Shown: one piece after another, positions 8,887 to 17,257 of the stretch
How positions within the stretch are numbered: position 1 is the stretch's first letter
Layout of the letters: every line of letters starts with the position of its first letter
Source: Frigidibacter sp. RF13
Lineage (GTDB): Bacteria; Pseudomonadota; Alphaproteobacteria; Rhodobacterales; Rhodobacteraceae
Reading direction: 5' to 3'
NCBI RefSeq assembly: GCF_026626305.1
Contig: NZ_JAPNUE010000003.1
Location: forward strand, 186,001 to 250,000
Length of the DNA: 64,000 nt
Notes under the pieces: model-generated
Database searches by the model: none
Told to the model about the DNA's origin: nothing
What the model saw: only the letters and a program-made list of their open reading frames with translations
Position numbers and translations under genes: made by a program

Positions 8887-11292
8887 CGCACGGGAAAGGC
8901 CGGCCTCGGCCATCAGCCGCTCTGCCGCCTCTTCCAGCAGCCGCTCGCGCGCGGTGCCGAAGACCGGCACCTTGCCGACCTCGAAGAGGAGGGGTGCGGC
9001 AAAGGGGGTGACGTGATCCAGCCGTCGGGTGCGGATACGGGCACCGGTGCGGTTGATCATCGTCTCGATCCGGGCGAAATCGACCATGCCGCGCATCGCC
9101 TCCTCGCGCGTGACCTTCAGCATCAGATGGTCGGGATCGTATTTGCGGAGCGTGTCGTAGAGGATGTCGGTCGAAAAGGTCGCCTGCCGCCCGCTCTTCC
9201 TTTGCCCCGGATGGTTGCGCGGCGTGAGGCCTGCGACGATTGCCACATTGCGGAAGGTGCGTTTCATCACCGCATTGCCGGCAAGCCACTCCTCCAGCCC
9301 TGCGCGGAGACGCGGCAGATCAAAGAGCGGCGTGGGGTCGGTGACCGGATCGAGACCCCAGATGAGTGTGGCGTAGTCGGTGGCGACGAAGCCGAGGGGA
9401 TGCAGGCCATCTTCTTCCATCCGTTTTGTGAGGAGGAGGCCAAGTGTCTGCTGGGCATTGCGTCCCGCAAACCCGTAGATGCAGAGATATTCGCGTTCCT
9501 CGGCGGGGAAGCTTTCGATCAGAAGTTCGCCTTCGCGTGGCAATTCCGAGCGTTCGCGTTGCAGGCGCAGCCAGTCAGAAGTGTGATCCGGCAGGTCCGG
9601 CCATGCGGGCTGGGCCATGATCGCGAGCATCCGAGCGCAAAGCTCGGTCGAGGTCGAGAATTTCGTGCCCGAAAAGACCGCGACCTTCGGCTCGCGGCCG
9701 CGTTCTCGGCTGACCTCGACGGTCAGTTCGCGCAGGCCCTCGTAGCGCACCACCTCGCCGCCGATCAGAAACGTGTCGCCGGGGGTGAGAGAAGCCGCGA
9801 AAGCCTCTTCGACCTCGCCCAGGGGCTTGGCGCCGAACCGCGCCTTCAGCGCGACTTTCAGAAGTTCGGACGAGGTGATGGTGCCCACATTCATGCGGAT
9901 CATTTGTGCCGCGCGCGGGTCGCGCAGCTGCCAGCGGCCATCCTTCAGCATCAGCCGCTGCCATTTGTCATAGGCTTTCAGCGCGTAGCCCCCGGTGGCG
10001 CAGAAATCGAGGCAGGCGTCGAATTCGGCGCGGGTCAGACCGGCGTAGGGACCGGCTGCTATGACCTCTGCAAATAACTCGTCCGCATCGAATGGCGCGG
10101 CGCAGGCGGCAATCAGGATGTGCTGGCAGAGCACATCCTTCGGACCCGGCCCGCGCGGCTCGCCGTCAAGGTCATGGGCGCGGACCGCCTGCAGGGCAGC
10201 CTCGCATTCGACCACCTCCCAGCGGTTCGCGGGCACCAGGAGCGCCTTCGACGGCGCATTGTAGCGGTGGTTCGCGCGGCCGATCCGCTGGACAAGGCGC
10301 TTGACGTTCTTCGGGGCGCCGACCTGGATCACCAGATCGACATCGCCCCAGTCGATGCCCAAATCGAGCGAGCCCGTGCAGACGATGGCGCGCAAGGACC
10401 CCGCCACCATCGCCGCCTCGACCCTCACGCGCGCCTCGCGGGCGAGAGAGCCGTGGTGGATAGCAATGGGCAGTGCGTCCTCGTTCTGCAGCCAGAGGTG
10501 ATGAAAGAAAATTTCGGCCTGGGCGCGGGTGTTGTGGAAGATGAGCGTGGTTTTGTGGCGCCTGACCTCGTTCAGGATCGCCGGGATCGCATAGCGCCCG
10601 CCGCCGCCCGACCAGGGGGGTGGTTCTTCGGTGACCAGCATCGAGATGTCGGGGTCAGGGCCGGGGTCGGCGGCGACGATCGGGCAGGGGGCAGGGTGGG
10701 GGGCGAGGAAGCGGGCGATGGCGCCGGGGTCGTCGACCGTCGCCGACAGGCCCACCCGGCGCAGGCCCGGGCAGAGGGACTGCAGGCGCGACAGGCACAG
10801 CATCAGTTGATCGCCGCGCTTCGATTCCGCGAGCGCATGGATCTCATCGACGATCACCCGACTGAGGCCCGCGAAGGTGCGGGCGGCGTCAGGGTAGCTG
10901 AGCATCAGCGCCAGGCTTTCGGGCGTGGTCAAGAGGATATGCGGCGGATCGGCACGCTGGCGCTGGCGCTTCTGGTGCGATGTGTCGCCGGTGCGGTCCT
11001 CAATGCGGACAGGCAGGTCCATTTCCTCGACGGGGCGGGAGAGATTGCGGCGGATGTCGGCGGCCAGCGCTTTCAGGGGCGAGATGTAGAGGGTGTGCAG
11101 GCCCTTGTGCGTGCTGCCCGCCAGCTCGACCAAAGTCGGCAGGAAGCCCGCGAGGGTCTTGCCGCCGCCCGTGGGCGCGAGGAGCAGCAGCGCGGGCTCG
11201 CCCGCGCGGGCGAGGAGCGCCTGCTGATGGGGATGGACCTGCCAGCCCCGGGCGGCGAACCAGTCTGAAAAGGGGGCGGGCAGCGCGGTCAT
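8872..11292 (-). CDS. lhr: Ligase-associated DEXH-box helicase (Lhr family)
   Basis: An 806 aa superfamily 2 helicase. Motif I is APTGGGKT (39-46), motif II is DEIH (149-152) in VIVDEIHALAESKRGD, and motif III is GLSATVDDP. The second RecA domain carries FHNTRAQAE, CTGSLDLGIDWGDVD and the QRIGRANHR motif. Length and the absence of the long C-terminal extension match the short Lhr class that travels with PdeM. The partners of the full set, an Lhr-associated exonuclease and an ATP-dependent ligase, are not in this window. Likely a 3'-5' DNA helicase in damage repair. Confidence 0.9.
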   Translation of the reverse strand: MTALPAPFSDWFAARGWQVHPHQQALLARAGEPALLLLAPTGGGKTLAGFLPTLVELAGSTHKGLHTLYISPLKALAADIRRNLSRPVEEMDLPVRIEDRTGDTSHQKRQRQRADPPHILLTTPESLALMLSYPDAARTFAGLSRVIVDEIHALAESKRGDQLMLCLSRLQSLCPGLRRVGLSATVDDPGAIARFLAPHPAPCPIVAADPGPDPDISMLVTEEPPPWSGGGGRYAIPAILNEVRRHKTTLIFHNTRAQAEIFFHHLWLQNEDALPIAIHHGSLAREARVRVEAAMVAGSLRAIVCTGSLDLGIDWGDVDLVIQVGAPKNVKRLVQRIGRANHRYNAPSKALLVPANRWEVVECEAALQAVRAHDLDGEPRGPGPKDVLCQHILIAACAAPFDADELFAEVIAAGPYAGLTRAEFDACLDFCATGGYALKAYDKWQRLMLKDGRWQLRDPRAAQMIRMNVGTITSSELLKVALKARFGAKPLGEVEEAFAASLTPGDTFLIGGEVVRYEGLRELTVEVSRERGREPKVAVFSGTKFSTSTELCARMLAIMAQPAWPDLPDHTSDWLRLQRERSELPREGELLIESFPAEEREYLCIYGFAGRNAQQTLGLLLTKRMEEDGLHPLGFVATDYATLIWGLDPVTDPTPLFDLPRLRAGLEEWLAGNAVMKRTFRNVAIVAGLTPRNHPGQRKSGRQATFSTDILYDTLRKYDPDHLMLKVTREEAMRGMVDFARIETMINRTGARIRTRRLDHVTPFAAPLLFEVGKVPVFGTARERLLEEAAERLMAEAGLSRAKAGG

Positions 11293-11411
11293 GCAGCGAC
11301 GATAGGCTGGCGCCTTGCCTCTGGCCAGAGGGGCTGCTCCTCGTCAGGCTTTCGCCTGCGCGTCGTGGGCGCGCCCCGGCGAAGAGCGGGCGCAAGCCCG
11401 ACGATGAGCCG
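11293..11411. other. Short intergenic region upstream of the helicase
   Basis: 119 bp between the helicase start and the NAD-binding gene stop, both on the minus strand. No gene is seen. It probably holds the helicase promoter. Confidence 0.4.
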
Positions 11412-12170
11412 TCAGTGCAGGTGGCGCGGACGGATGGCGAGCGCGCCCGGCAGATGGGTCGGCGGCGTCAGATGAGCGCCGGTCAGCGCCTTGTCGAGCG
11501 CCGATTCCACCGTCTTGACCAGCACCTCGCCCGCATTGTCCTCAGGGAGTGCCCTTGGCATCAGGGCGGCGGGATCGAAGAGCCCGTCGGCAGCGCTTGG
11601 CCCGAAGGTGGCGCGCAGGAAAGGCAGCATCCTTTGTTCGTCGATCCCCTGTGCCTCGGCCCAGCCAAGCGCGCTGCGTGTGATCGCCGAAGAGGCGGCG
11701 GCTAGACAATCCTGCAGGGCCTTTGCGGCCATCGCCGTGCCATAGTCGCCCATCCTGACCGCCGACCCGGCCATTGCGGCGAATAGCGGGGAGAGCGCGT
11801 CGAGCGTGTCTACAGGGCCTCCGAGCAGCAGCGTCACCTGACCGCCGTCGGCCAGGCGCTGCGCGCCGATCACCGGCGCGTCGATCAGGGTCACATGTTT
11901 CGCGATCCGGCCACGCAGTGCCCGGACATAGCGCGGCGAGAGGGTCGAGAGGATGATGATCGTTCTGAGCGAAGGGAGGGCCTTTGCGAGGCGCTCTTCC
12001 TCGAAAAGAAGCCGCTCGCTCTCCATCAGGTCGCGCGGCATGAAGAGAAGGGTCTCGACCGCCTCGTCCCCCGACTGCGCCGGACGCGCGACGGGCCAGC
12101 CGCCATCCCGCAGGCGGGCGGCAAGAAAAGGCAGGGCGGAATGCGTGCCGGCAGCAGCAATCGAAGACAT
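11412..12170 (-). CDS. NAD-binding dehydrogenase-like protein (3-hydroxyisobutyrate dehydrogenase fold)
   Basis: A 252 aa protein related to beta-hydroxyacid dehydrogenases. The segment STLSPRYVRALRGR followed by DAPVIGAQRLADGGQVTLLLGG matches the end of the NAD domain with its SPxxxxG and DAPV[SI]G blocks. MAAKALQDCLAAASSA stands where the catalytic lysine helix GxxxKxxNN lies. The N-terminal Rossmann strand with GxGxxG is not recognisable, so activity is doubtful. Start chosen at ATG 12170, which overlaps the TGA of the upstream AAA ATPase by one base, a coupled arrangement. The true substrate is unknown. Confidence 0.6.
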   Translation of the reverse strand: MSSIAAAGTHSALPFLAARLRDGGWPVARPAQSGDEAVETLLFMPRDLMESERLLFEEERLAKALPSLRTIIILSTLSPRYVRALRGRIAKHVTLIDAPVIGAQRLADGGQVTLLLGGPVDTLDALSPLFAAMAGSAVRMGDYGTAMAAKALQDCLAAASSAITRSALGWAEAQGIDEQRMLPFLRATFGPSAADGLFDPAALMPRALPEDNAGEVLVKTVESALDKALTGAHLTPPTHLPGALAIRPRHLH

Positions 12171-13480
12171 CAATGAACGATCTTTTCTTCCTTGACGAAC
12201 ATGTTCGCCCAGGCGCGGTCGATCAATTCCGGCGTCATCTGGTAAGGGATGCCTTCGAAATTGCAGATCGAAATCATTTGGTCGATCAGGAAGACCGGCT
12301 GGTAATTGGCATATTCGTTGTTGATGGTGGGATATTTGACTTTCAAAAGGTGAAGCAGAGCCTTCTCGTCCAAAGGCATCTTCTTCTTCTTCGCGACCAT
12401 GGCGAAGATTTTCAGGAAGTTTTCCTGGTTCGGCCCGTCGATCTTGATCTTGAAGAAGATCCGGCGAAGGGCCGCCTTGTCGAAGATGTCGTTGGGGTGG
12501 AAGTTCGTCGAGAAGATCACAAGCGTGTCGAAGGGCACTTCGAATTTCTCGCCCGATTGCAGCGCGAGGATGTCGCGCGATTCTTCAAGCGGCACGATCC
12601 AGCGGTTGACGATCTTCTGCGGCGGCTCGGCCTGACGGCCAAGGTCGTCGATGATGAAGACGCCGCCGGTGGCCTTGAGCTGCAGCGAGCCGGTGTAGGT
12701 CCGTGCCGTCGGGTTGTAGGTGAGGTCGAGCATGTCGAGCGAGAGTTCACCGCCCGTGATCACGGTCGGGCGTTCGCAGAGCACATAGCGCGTGTCGAAC
12801 CGGCCGGAAGAGCGGCGCAGGCTCGTCGGGTCATCCTCGAACGATTGCGCGGCGGAATGGACGATCGGGTCATAGACGGTGATCACCTGACCGGCATATT
12901 CGATGGCGCGCGGCACATAGATCTTGTCGCCGAGCGCGTCGCGGATCCCGTTCGAGATCGAGGATTTGCCGTTGCCGGGCGGGCCGTACATGAGGATCGA
13001 GCGGCCCGAGCCCACAGCGGGCCCGAGATGGTCAAGCAATTCATCCGGCAGGATCAGGTGGCCCATGGCGCCGGTGAGTTGCTGGCGCGTCATCTGGATA
13101 TTGCGGATCGACTGTTTCTTGACCTGTTCGCGGTACATCTCGAGCGGCACCGGCATGGCGCCGTAATATTCCGACTGTGCCAGCGCATCGAGCGCGCGGG
13201 CCTTGCCCGCATCGGTCAGCTGATAGCCCATCTCGCCGCCCGAATTGGCATGAAGCGTGCCGGTCGCTTCCAGCAGGCGCTGGCTGCGGCACAGGTCGAT
13301 CAGTTCCTGGGTAAGGCCGATCGGCAGGCAGATCTGGCGCGCGATCTCGCTCGCCTGATCAATATTCATGCGGAAGATGGTTTTCAGAACCACATCGCGC
13401 ATCATCACCGTGTTCAGCCCGGTCTCGGCCAGCGACTTGGGCTGTGCCGGCGCGATGACGTTGGTGACCTGCATGTTCAT
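12170..13480 (-). CDS. AAA+ ATPase with N-terminal winged-helix-like region
   Basis: A 436 aa protein. Residues 1-160 contain a helical region, predicted winged-helix-like, with GYQLTDAGKARALDALAQ. A P-loop GPPGNGKS follows at 166-173, a Walker B GGVFIIDDLGRQ near 275, and a sensor-1 segment VIFSTNFHPND with arginine-finger candidates LRRIFFKI. It resembles MoxR/ComM-like AAA ATPases annotated only as ATP-binding protein. The ATG at 13480 (MNMQVTN) is chosen because the frame upstream lacks family-like sequence. It sits about 2 kb from the Tad genes but is separated by an opposite-strand gene, so a role in pilus function is only a guess. Confidence 0.75.
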   Translation of the reverse strand: MNMQVTNVIAPAQPKSLAETGLNTVMMRDVVLKTIFRMNIDQASEIARQICLPIGLTQELIDLCRSQRLLEATGTLHANSGGEMGYQLTDAGKARALDALAQSEYYGAMPVPLEMYREQVKKQSIRNIQMTRQQLTGAMGHLILPDELLDHLGPAVGSGRSILMYGPPGNGKSSISNGIRDALGDKIYVPRAIEYAGQVITVYDPIVHSAAQSFEDDPTSLRRSSGRFDTRYVLCERPTVITGGELSLDMLDLTYNPTARTYTGSLQLKATGGVFIIDDLGRQAEPPQKIVNRWIVPLEESRDILALQSGEKFEVPFDTLVIFSTNFHPNDIFDKAALRRIFFKIKIDGPNQENFLKIFAMVAKKKKMPLDEKALLHLLKVKYPTINNEYANYQPVFLIDQMISICNFEGIPYQMTPELIDRAWANMFVKEEKIVH

Positions 13481-13622
13481 TGCACTCTGCCCGTGTTCGT
13501 GCGCCCCCGGCACGCACCGTCCGACTCAGGGGCGGTGGCGGGCCTCGCGCAAAAGATTTCCAATGGCGAGACTGGCGGGCTAATGTGGCCAAAAAAGGGA
13601 AGATCGGGCGGGAAATTTGGGC

Positions 13623-15269
13623 ATGAGAAGATTTGACTGGCGCGGGCTGACACTCCTGCTTCTGGCCGTCGTTCTGGTGATGGGCGGCCTGCCGTTCCTG
13701 AAGGGGGCCTTCTATATCGGCAAGCACGAGGGCGATACGCTTCATCTGGCGGAAATCGTGCTTCGCATGGCGGCGGGCGAATGGCCGCATCTGGATTTCA
13801 TGACGCCGATCGGCCTATTCGCCACCGCGCCCATCGCGCTGTTCGTGAAGGCGGGCTGGGGGTTCGGGCATGCGATCTTCCTCGCCCAGCTTCTGGTGGC
13901 GCTTGTGCTTCTGCCCACCACCGTCTGGGTGGTATCACGGCGGATCGAGCCCCTGACCGGGCGCGCGGCGGCCTGGGCCTATGGCGCGCTGGTGATGGCT
14001 CTCTGCCTCGCGCTCGTCCATGGCGAATCCGAGATCAGCATCTCGATCTCGATGCATTACAACCGCTGGGCCTGGGCTATCGCTTTCCTGATCGTGCCGC
14101 TGGTGGTGCTGGACCGGGTGGCCGAGCCGACCGGCTGGGATCGGCGTCTTGACGGCGCGCTGATCGGGGCCGGGGTGGCGGCGCTGGTCATGATCAAGAT
14201 GACCTATGCGGTCGCGCTGTTCCCCGGCCTGTTGATCGGGCTGATCGCCCGGCGATGGTGGGTGGAGGTGGCGTTTGCGGTGATCGCCGGTCTTGTCGTC
14301 TTTGGCATCGTGACGCTACTCGCCGGACCGGCCTTCTGGCTCGCCTATCTGCGCGACCTTGCGATCGTTTCAGCGTCCGACGTCCGGCCGATGCCGGGCA
14401 AGGATTTCGGCACTATCGCCGCCGCGCCTGCCTATCTTGGCGGCACGATCGCGCTTTTCGCGCTGGTGATCTTTCTCAGGCAGGCGGGCCGGGATGCGGC
14501 GGGGGTGGCGCTTCTCTTCCTTGCGCCCGGGTTTCTCTACATCACCTACCAGAATTACGGTAACGATCCGCAATGGCTGGCGCTCACCGCGGTGATCGGC
14601 CTCGGCCTGCGGCCTGCGGCGGGTCTGGTGAACGGCTTGGGCTGGGACCTGCGGAAGGGGATGGGTGTTGCGGCCTTGGCGCTGCTCTGCTTCGGCCTGC
14701 CCTCGGCGCTAAACCTCGCCTACAGCCCGCTCAGGCATCTGGCGCAGGCGACCGCAAAGACCCGGCCGCTTCTGTCGAGACTGCCGCAGCATGGCGACGT
14801 GCTGACCGAGCAAGGCCGTATCTACAAGGTTTCCCAGACGGTCGCGGCGGACGGGCCGGGTACACCCTTTGCCCTTTACCTCCCGCTCGCCGGAGCGCGG
14901 GATGTTGCCGTCCTGAATGGCGAGAGCCTGCCGGAGTGCGAAACCGGGGGCGGGTTCGCGGCCTGGTTCGAGACTTTGGCGCGCGATCTGGAAGGGGCGG
15001 GCTATGCGGGCAAGCGCATTTTCATCGCCGACCTGTTCGCCCAGCTTTGGATGTACGGACCCTTCGAGCCGATCAAAGGCGCCGCACCCTGGTATTATGG
15101 CGATCTGCCGGGGATCGAGAACGCCGACTACATTCTGGTGCCGGAGTGCCCGCTTTATGAAAAGGCGCGATACGGCATCCTGAAATCGCTGAAAGAGGGC
15201 GGCTATGTCCTGACCGAAGAGCGACGGACGCCGCTCTACCGGCTCATGAGGCTTGCTACCCAGTCGTGA
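13623..15269 (+). CDS. Polytopic membrane protein, possible GT-C glycosyltransferase
   Basis: A 548 aa protein with roughly ten hydrophobic helices and a soluble C-terminal part (from about residue 380). The first extracytoplasmic loop reads HEGDTLHLAEIVLRMAAGE, then PHLDFMTPIG. An acidic ExD in the first loop followed by PxxDFxxPxG is how many lipid-phosphate-sugar-dependent GT-C enzymes begin. I cannot assign a named family. ATG at 13623 is chosen over a TTG two codons earlier because a GGGCGGGA box precedes it. Its 3' end overlaps the convergent prepilin peptidase gene by 34 bases. A polyprenyl-phosphate donor pathway is encoded 12 kb away. Confidence 0.6.
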   Translation: MRRFDWRGLTLLLLAVVLVMGGLPFLKGAFYIGKHEGDTLHLAEIVLRMAAGEWPHLDFMTPIGLFATAPIALFVKAGWGFGHAIFLAQLLVALVLLPTTVWVVSRRIEPLTGRAAAWAYGALVMALCLALVHGESEISISISMHYNRWAWAIAFLIVPLVVLDRVAEPTGWDRRLDGALIGAGVAALVMIKMTYAVALFPGLLIGLIARRWWVEVAFAVIAGLVVFGIVTLLAGPAFWLAYLRDLAIVSASDVRPMPGKDFGTIAAAPAYLGGTIALFALVIFLRQAGRDAAGVALLFLAPGFLYITYQNYGNDPQWLALTAVIGLGLRPAAGLVNGLGWDLRKGMGVAALALLCFGLPSALNLAYSPLRHLAQATAKTRPLLSRLPQHGDVLTEQGRIYKVSQTVAADGPGTPFALYLPLAGARDVAVLNGESLPECETGGGFAAWFETLARDLEGAGYAGKRIFIADLFAQLWMYGPFEPIKGAAPWYYGDLPGIENADYILVPECPLYEKARYGILKSLKEGGYVLTEERRTPLYRLMRLATQS

Positions 15270-15796
15270 ACCGGCGGCAGCGCCACGAAACTGAGGTAGA
15301 AGACGAAGGTCGCGACGAGCGCGAGGCCGAAGGGAAACTTCTCGGTCAGCCAGTTCTTGCCGCGCTTCCACGAGGCCCAGTCGGGCGTTGCGCGCACGAC
15401 TGCCGGGATGGCGCGAAGCGTCCGGTGGGCGACAAGAGCGGCAATCGCGAAGACTGAAAGCGAGACGAGGATCACGCCCAGATGGTTCGGGAAGACGAAG
15501 GGCGCGGCGGCGGCGGCGAATTTCGCGTCACCCGCCCCGACAGGGGCGCGCATCGCGTAAAGGATATAGCCGACGAAGTAGACCACGACCGCATTCACCC
15601 AGCGCCAGGCCCAGGCCTCGAACGGGAAGAGCAGCACGCCCGCAACAAGCCAGACCGCCGCCAGCGCATAGACGGCGCGGTTGGGGATCTTCATGTGCTT
15701 GAGGTCGGAAAAGAAGGCCCAGAGCGCGATGGGCAGCGTCAGCACCAAAAGGATCATATAGGCGCGCTGGATCTCTTCGACAGGCATGTTCAGCAT
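15236..15796 (-). CDS. cpaA: Prepilin peptidase of the Tad pilus (TadV/CpaA)
   Basis: An A24-family aspartic peptidase of 186 aa with about six transmembrane helices. The two catalytic aspartates are visible: D31 in SDLKHMKIPN and D90 in the GAGDAKF motif. It cleaves and probably does not methylate Flp prepilins. It is the last gene of the minus-strand Tad cluster, four bases after the TPR lipoprotein. Either ATG at 15796 or 15787 could be the start. Substrates are the two Flp pilins at 25.5-26.2 kb. Confidence 0.9.
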   Translation of the reverse strand: MLNMPVEEIQRAYMILLVLTLPIALWAFFSDLKHMKIPNRAVYALAAVWLVAGVLLFPFEAWAWRWVNAVVVYFVGYILYAMRAPVGAGDAKFAAAAAPFVFPNHLGVILVSLSVFAIAALVAHRTLRAIPAVVRATPDWASWKRGKNWLTEKFPFGLALVATFVFYLSFVALPPVHDWVASLMSR

Positions 15797-15800
15797 CGGC

Positions 15801-16661
15801 TCAGCCCTTCGTCACATTGGCGTCAAGCGTATCGAGGGCGCGCTGGGCTTCCTCGAAATATTGCGGGGCTGTATCGACCGCCTCTTGCAGAAGCGTCCGG
15901 CCGATCGTCACATCGCCCTGCTTGATGGCGCTGAGGGCGGCCGTATAGAGAAGCTGCGCGCGTTCGGCCTGGGTCATCGACACAATCGGCATGTCGTACT
16001 TGCGCTGCGCCGAACGGGCGAGGACGAGGTTGTTCTTGGTGGTGAAGACCGACGGATCGTAGGTCAGAGCCTGGGTGAAAAGCTTCTCGGCCCCGGCATA
16101 ATCGCCGCGCGTGAGTTTTGAGAAGCCCCAGTTGTTCAGAAGCCCCGACGGCTTCGTTGTCATGCCGAAGGCGGTTTCATAGAAACTGTCGGCCTTCTTC
16201 CATTTCTTGTTGGCATCGGCGACCATCGCTTCCAGCCGGTAGCGCTCGTAGGTCTCGTGCGTCGGCGGTACCTGGTTCAGGACCGCCTCCGCCTCTTTCC
16301 ACTGATTGTTGCGGATAAGCGCGTCGGCAAGCTCCACCCGGTCATCGTTCGTTGCGCCGGGCATCGCGATCACCTCGCGCCAGGTCTGCGCGCCTTCGAG
16401 CGGCTTCTTGGCGCGGACGAGCGACTTGGCCAGTCCGCGCCGATAGTCGATGTTCTCGGGATTGGTGGCAGTGGCGTTAGTGAAATAGGAGACCGCCTCG
16501 TCGGGATTGGCCGCCTGCAGCATCAGCGCATTCAGGCCTGCCTGATCGGATTCTGTGAATTCCTTCAAGGCCTTGGCAGCTTCCTTGCTGCGATCCTGCT
16601 GGCAGGCTGACAGGGCGAATGCCCCCGCGATGCAGAGGGAGATCAGAACCGGGTGGCGCAT
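15801..16661 (-). CDS. tadD: TPR lipoprotein of the Tad locus (TadD-like)
   Basis: A 286 aa protein with an N-terminal lipoprotein signal and lipobox ALSAC (Cys at residue 20), followed by tandem tetratricopeptide-like helices, for example YYLGLAKS-type segments DYRRGLAKSLVRAKKPLEGA and NWGFSKLTRGDYAGAEKLF. TadD proteins are outer-membrane-anchored and act as pilotins or scaffolds for the Tad secretin. It lies between a second TPR lipoprotein and the prepilin peptidase. Which of the two TPR proteins equals TadD in other species is uncertain. Confidence 0.82.
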   Translation of the reverse strand: MRHPVLISLCIAGAFALSACQQDRSKEAAKALKEFTESDQAGLNALMLQAANPDEAVSYFTNATATNPENIDYRRGLAKSLVRAKKPLEGAQTWREVIAMPGATNDDRVELADALIRNNQWKEAEAVLNQVPPTHETYERYRLEAMVADANKKWKKADSFYETAFGMTTKPSGLLNNWGFSKLTRGDYAGAEKLFTQALTYDPSVFTTKNNLVLARSAQRKYDMPIVSMTQAERAQLLYTAALSAIKQGDVTIGRTLLQEAVDTAPQYFEEAQRALDTLDANVTKG

Positions 16662-16685
16662 TTTCTGCGTCCTTTGCTCGTTGCC

Positions 16686-17252
16686 TCAGTTGTTGGTGAG
16701 AAGCAGATAAGTGCCGTTCCCACGCCTCACCAGCGAGAACTTCGTCTCTTCTGGCTCATCATAGGTGGGATTGTTGAGTTTTGCGAGCGCCCGGCGCAGA
16801 TTCTCGCGGATTTCGTCCGATTGGCCACTGTCGAGCGCGAAGGCGGTCTTGAAGACGAGGCTCGCTTCGGCGACTTCGCCTTTTTCCATCAGCACGACAC
16901 CCAGATTGTTCCAGGCCGGCACGAATGTCTCGTCGACCTCGATCGCCTGCCTCAGGATGCGTTCCGCTTGTCCGAGCCGGCCAAGCTTGAGGTCGGCGGA
17001 GCCAATGGCGGACAGGACATCGACCGTCGGTCCCTTTTCTGCCGCGCCGCGATGATAGGCCTTGAGCGCAAGTTCATACTCGCCCGCCTCCATCAGCCGG
17101 TGGCCAACGATGAGGCCATCGACGGAGTCTTCGCCGCGCGCCACGCCGGGTGCATAGGGATTGTCCTTCTTCGGCGCCAAAAGGCCGCCTGCCGATTGGC
17201 AGGCGGCCAGAAGGCCGATCAGGGCGGCCAGGCCGAGCTTCGTACGGGTCAT
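16686..17252 (-). CDS. Second TPR lipoprotein of the Tad locus
   Basis: A 188 aa lipoprotein with the signal MTRTKLGLAALIGLLAAC (lipobox LAAC), then a central TPR region with repeats around GHRLMEAGEYELALKAYHRG, GSADLKLGRLGQAERIL and NLGVVLMEKGEVAEASLVFK. It starts 5 bp after the tadC stop and is followed 24 bp later by the other TPR gene, so they are co-transcribed. A function in secretin assembly or pilus stability is inferred from position. It may be a paralogue of the downstream protein. Confidence 0.8.
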   Translation of the reverse strand: MTRTKLGLAALIGLLAACQSAGGLLAPKKDNPYAPGVARGEDSVDGLIVGHRLMEAGEYELALKAYHRGAAEKGPTVDVLSAIGSADLKLGRLGQAERILRQAIEVDETFVPAWNNLGVVLMEKGEVAEASLVFKTAFALDSGQSDEIRENLRRALAKLNNPTYDEPEETKFSLVRRGNGTYLLLTNN

Positions 17253-17257
17253 CCGTC

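Noticed and set aside
8374-10077. 567-codon plus-strand frame over pdeM and the helicase
   Set aside because: Antisense to two confident genes and without recognisable motifs.
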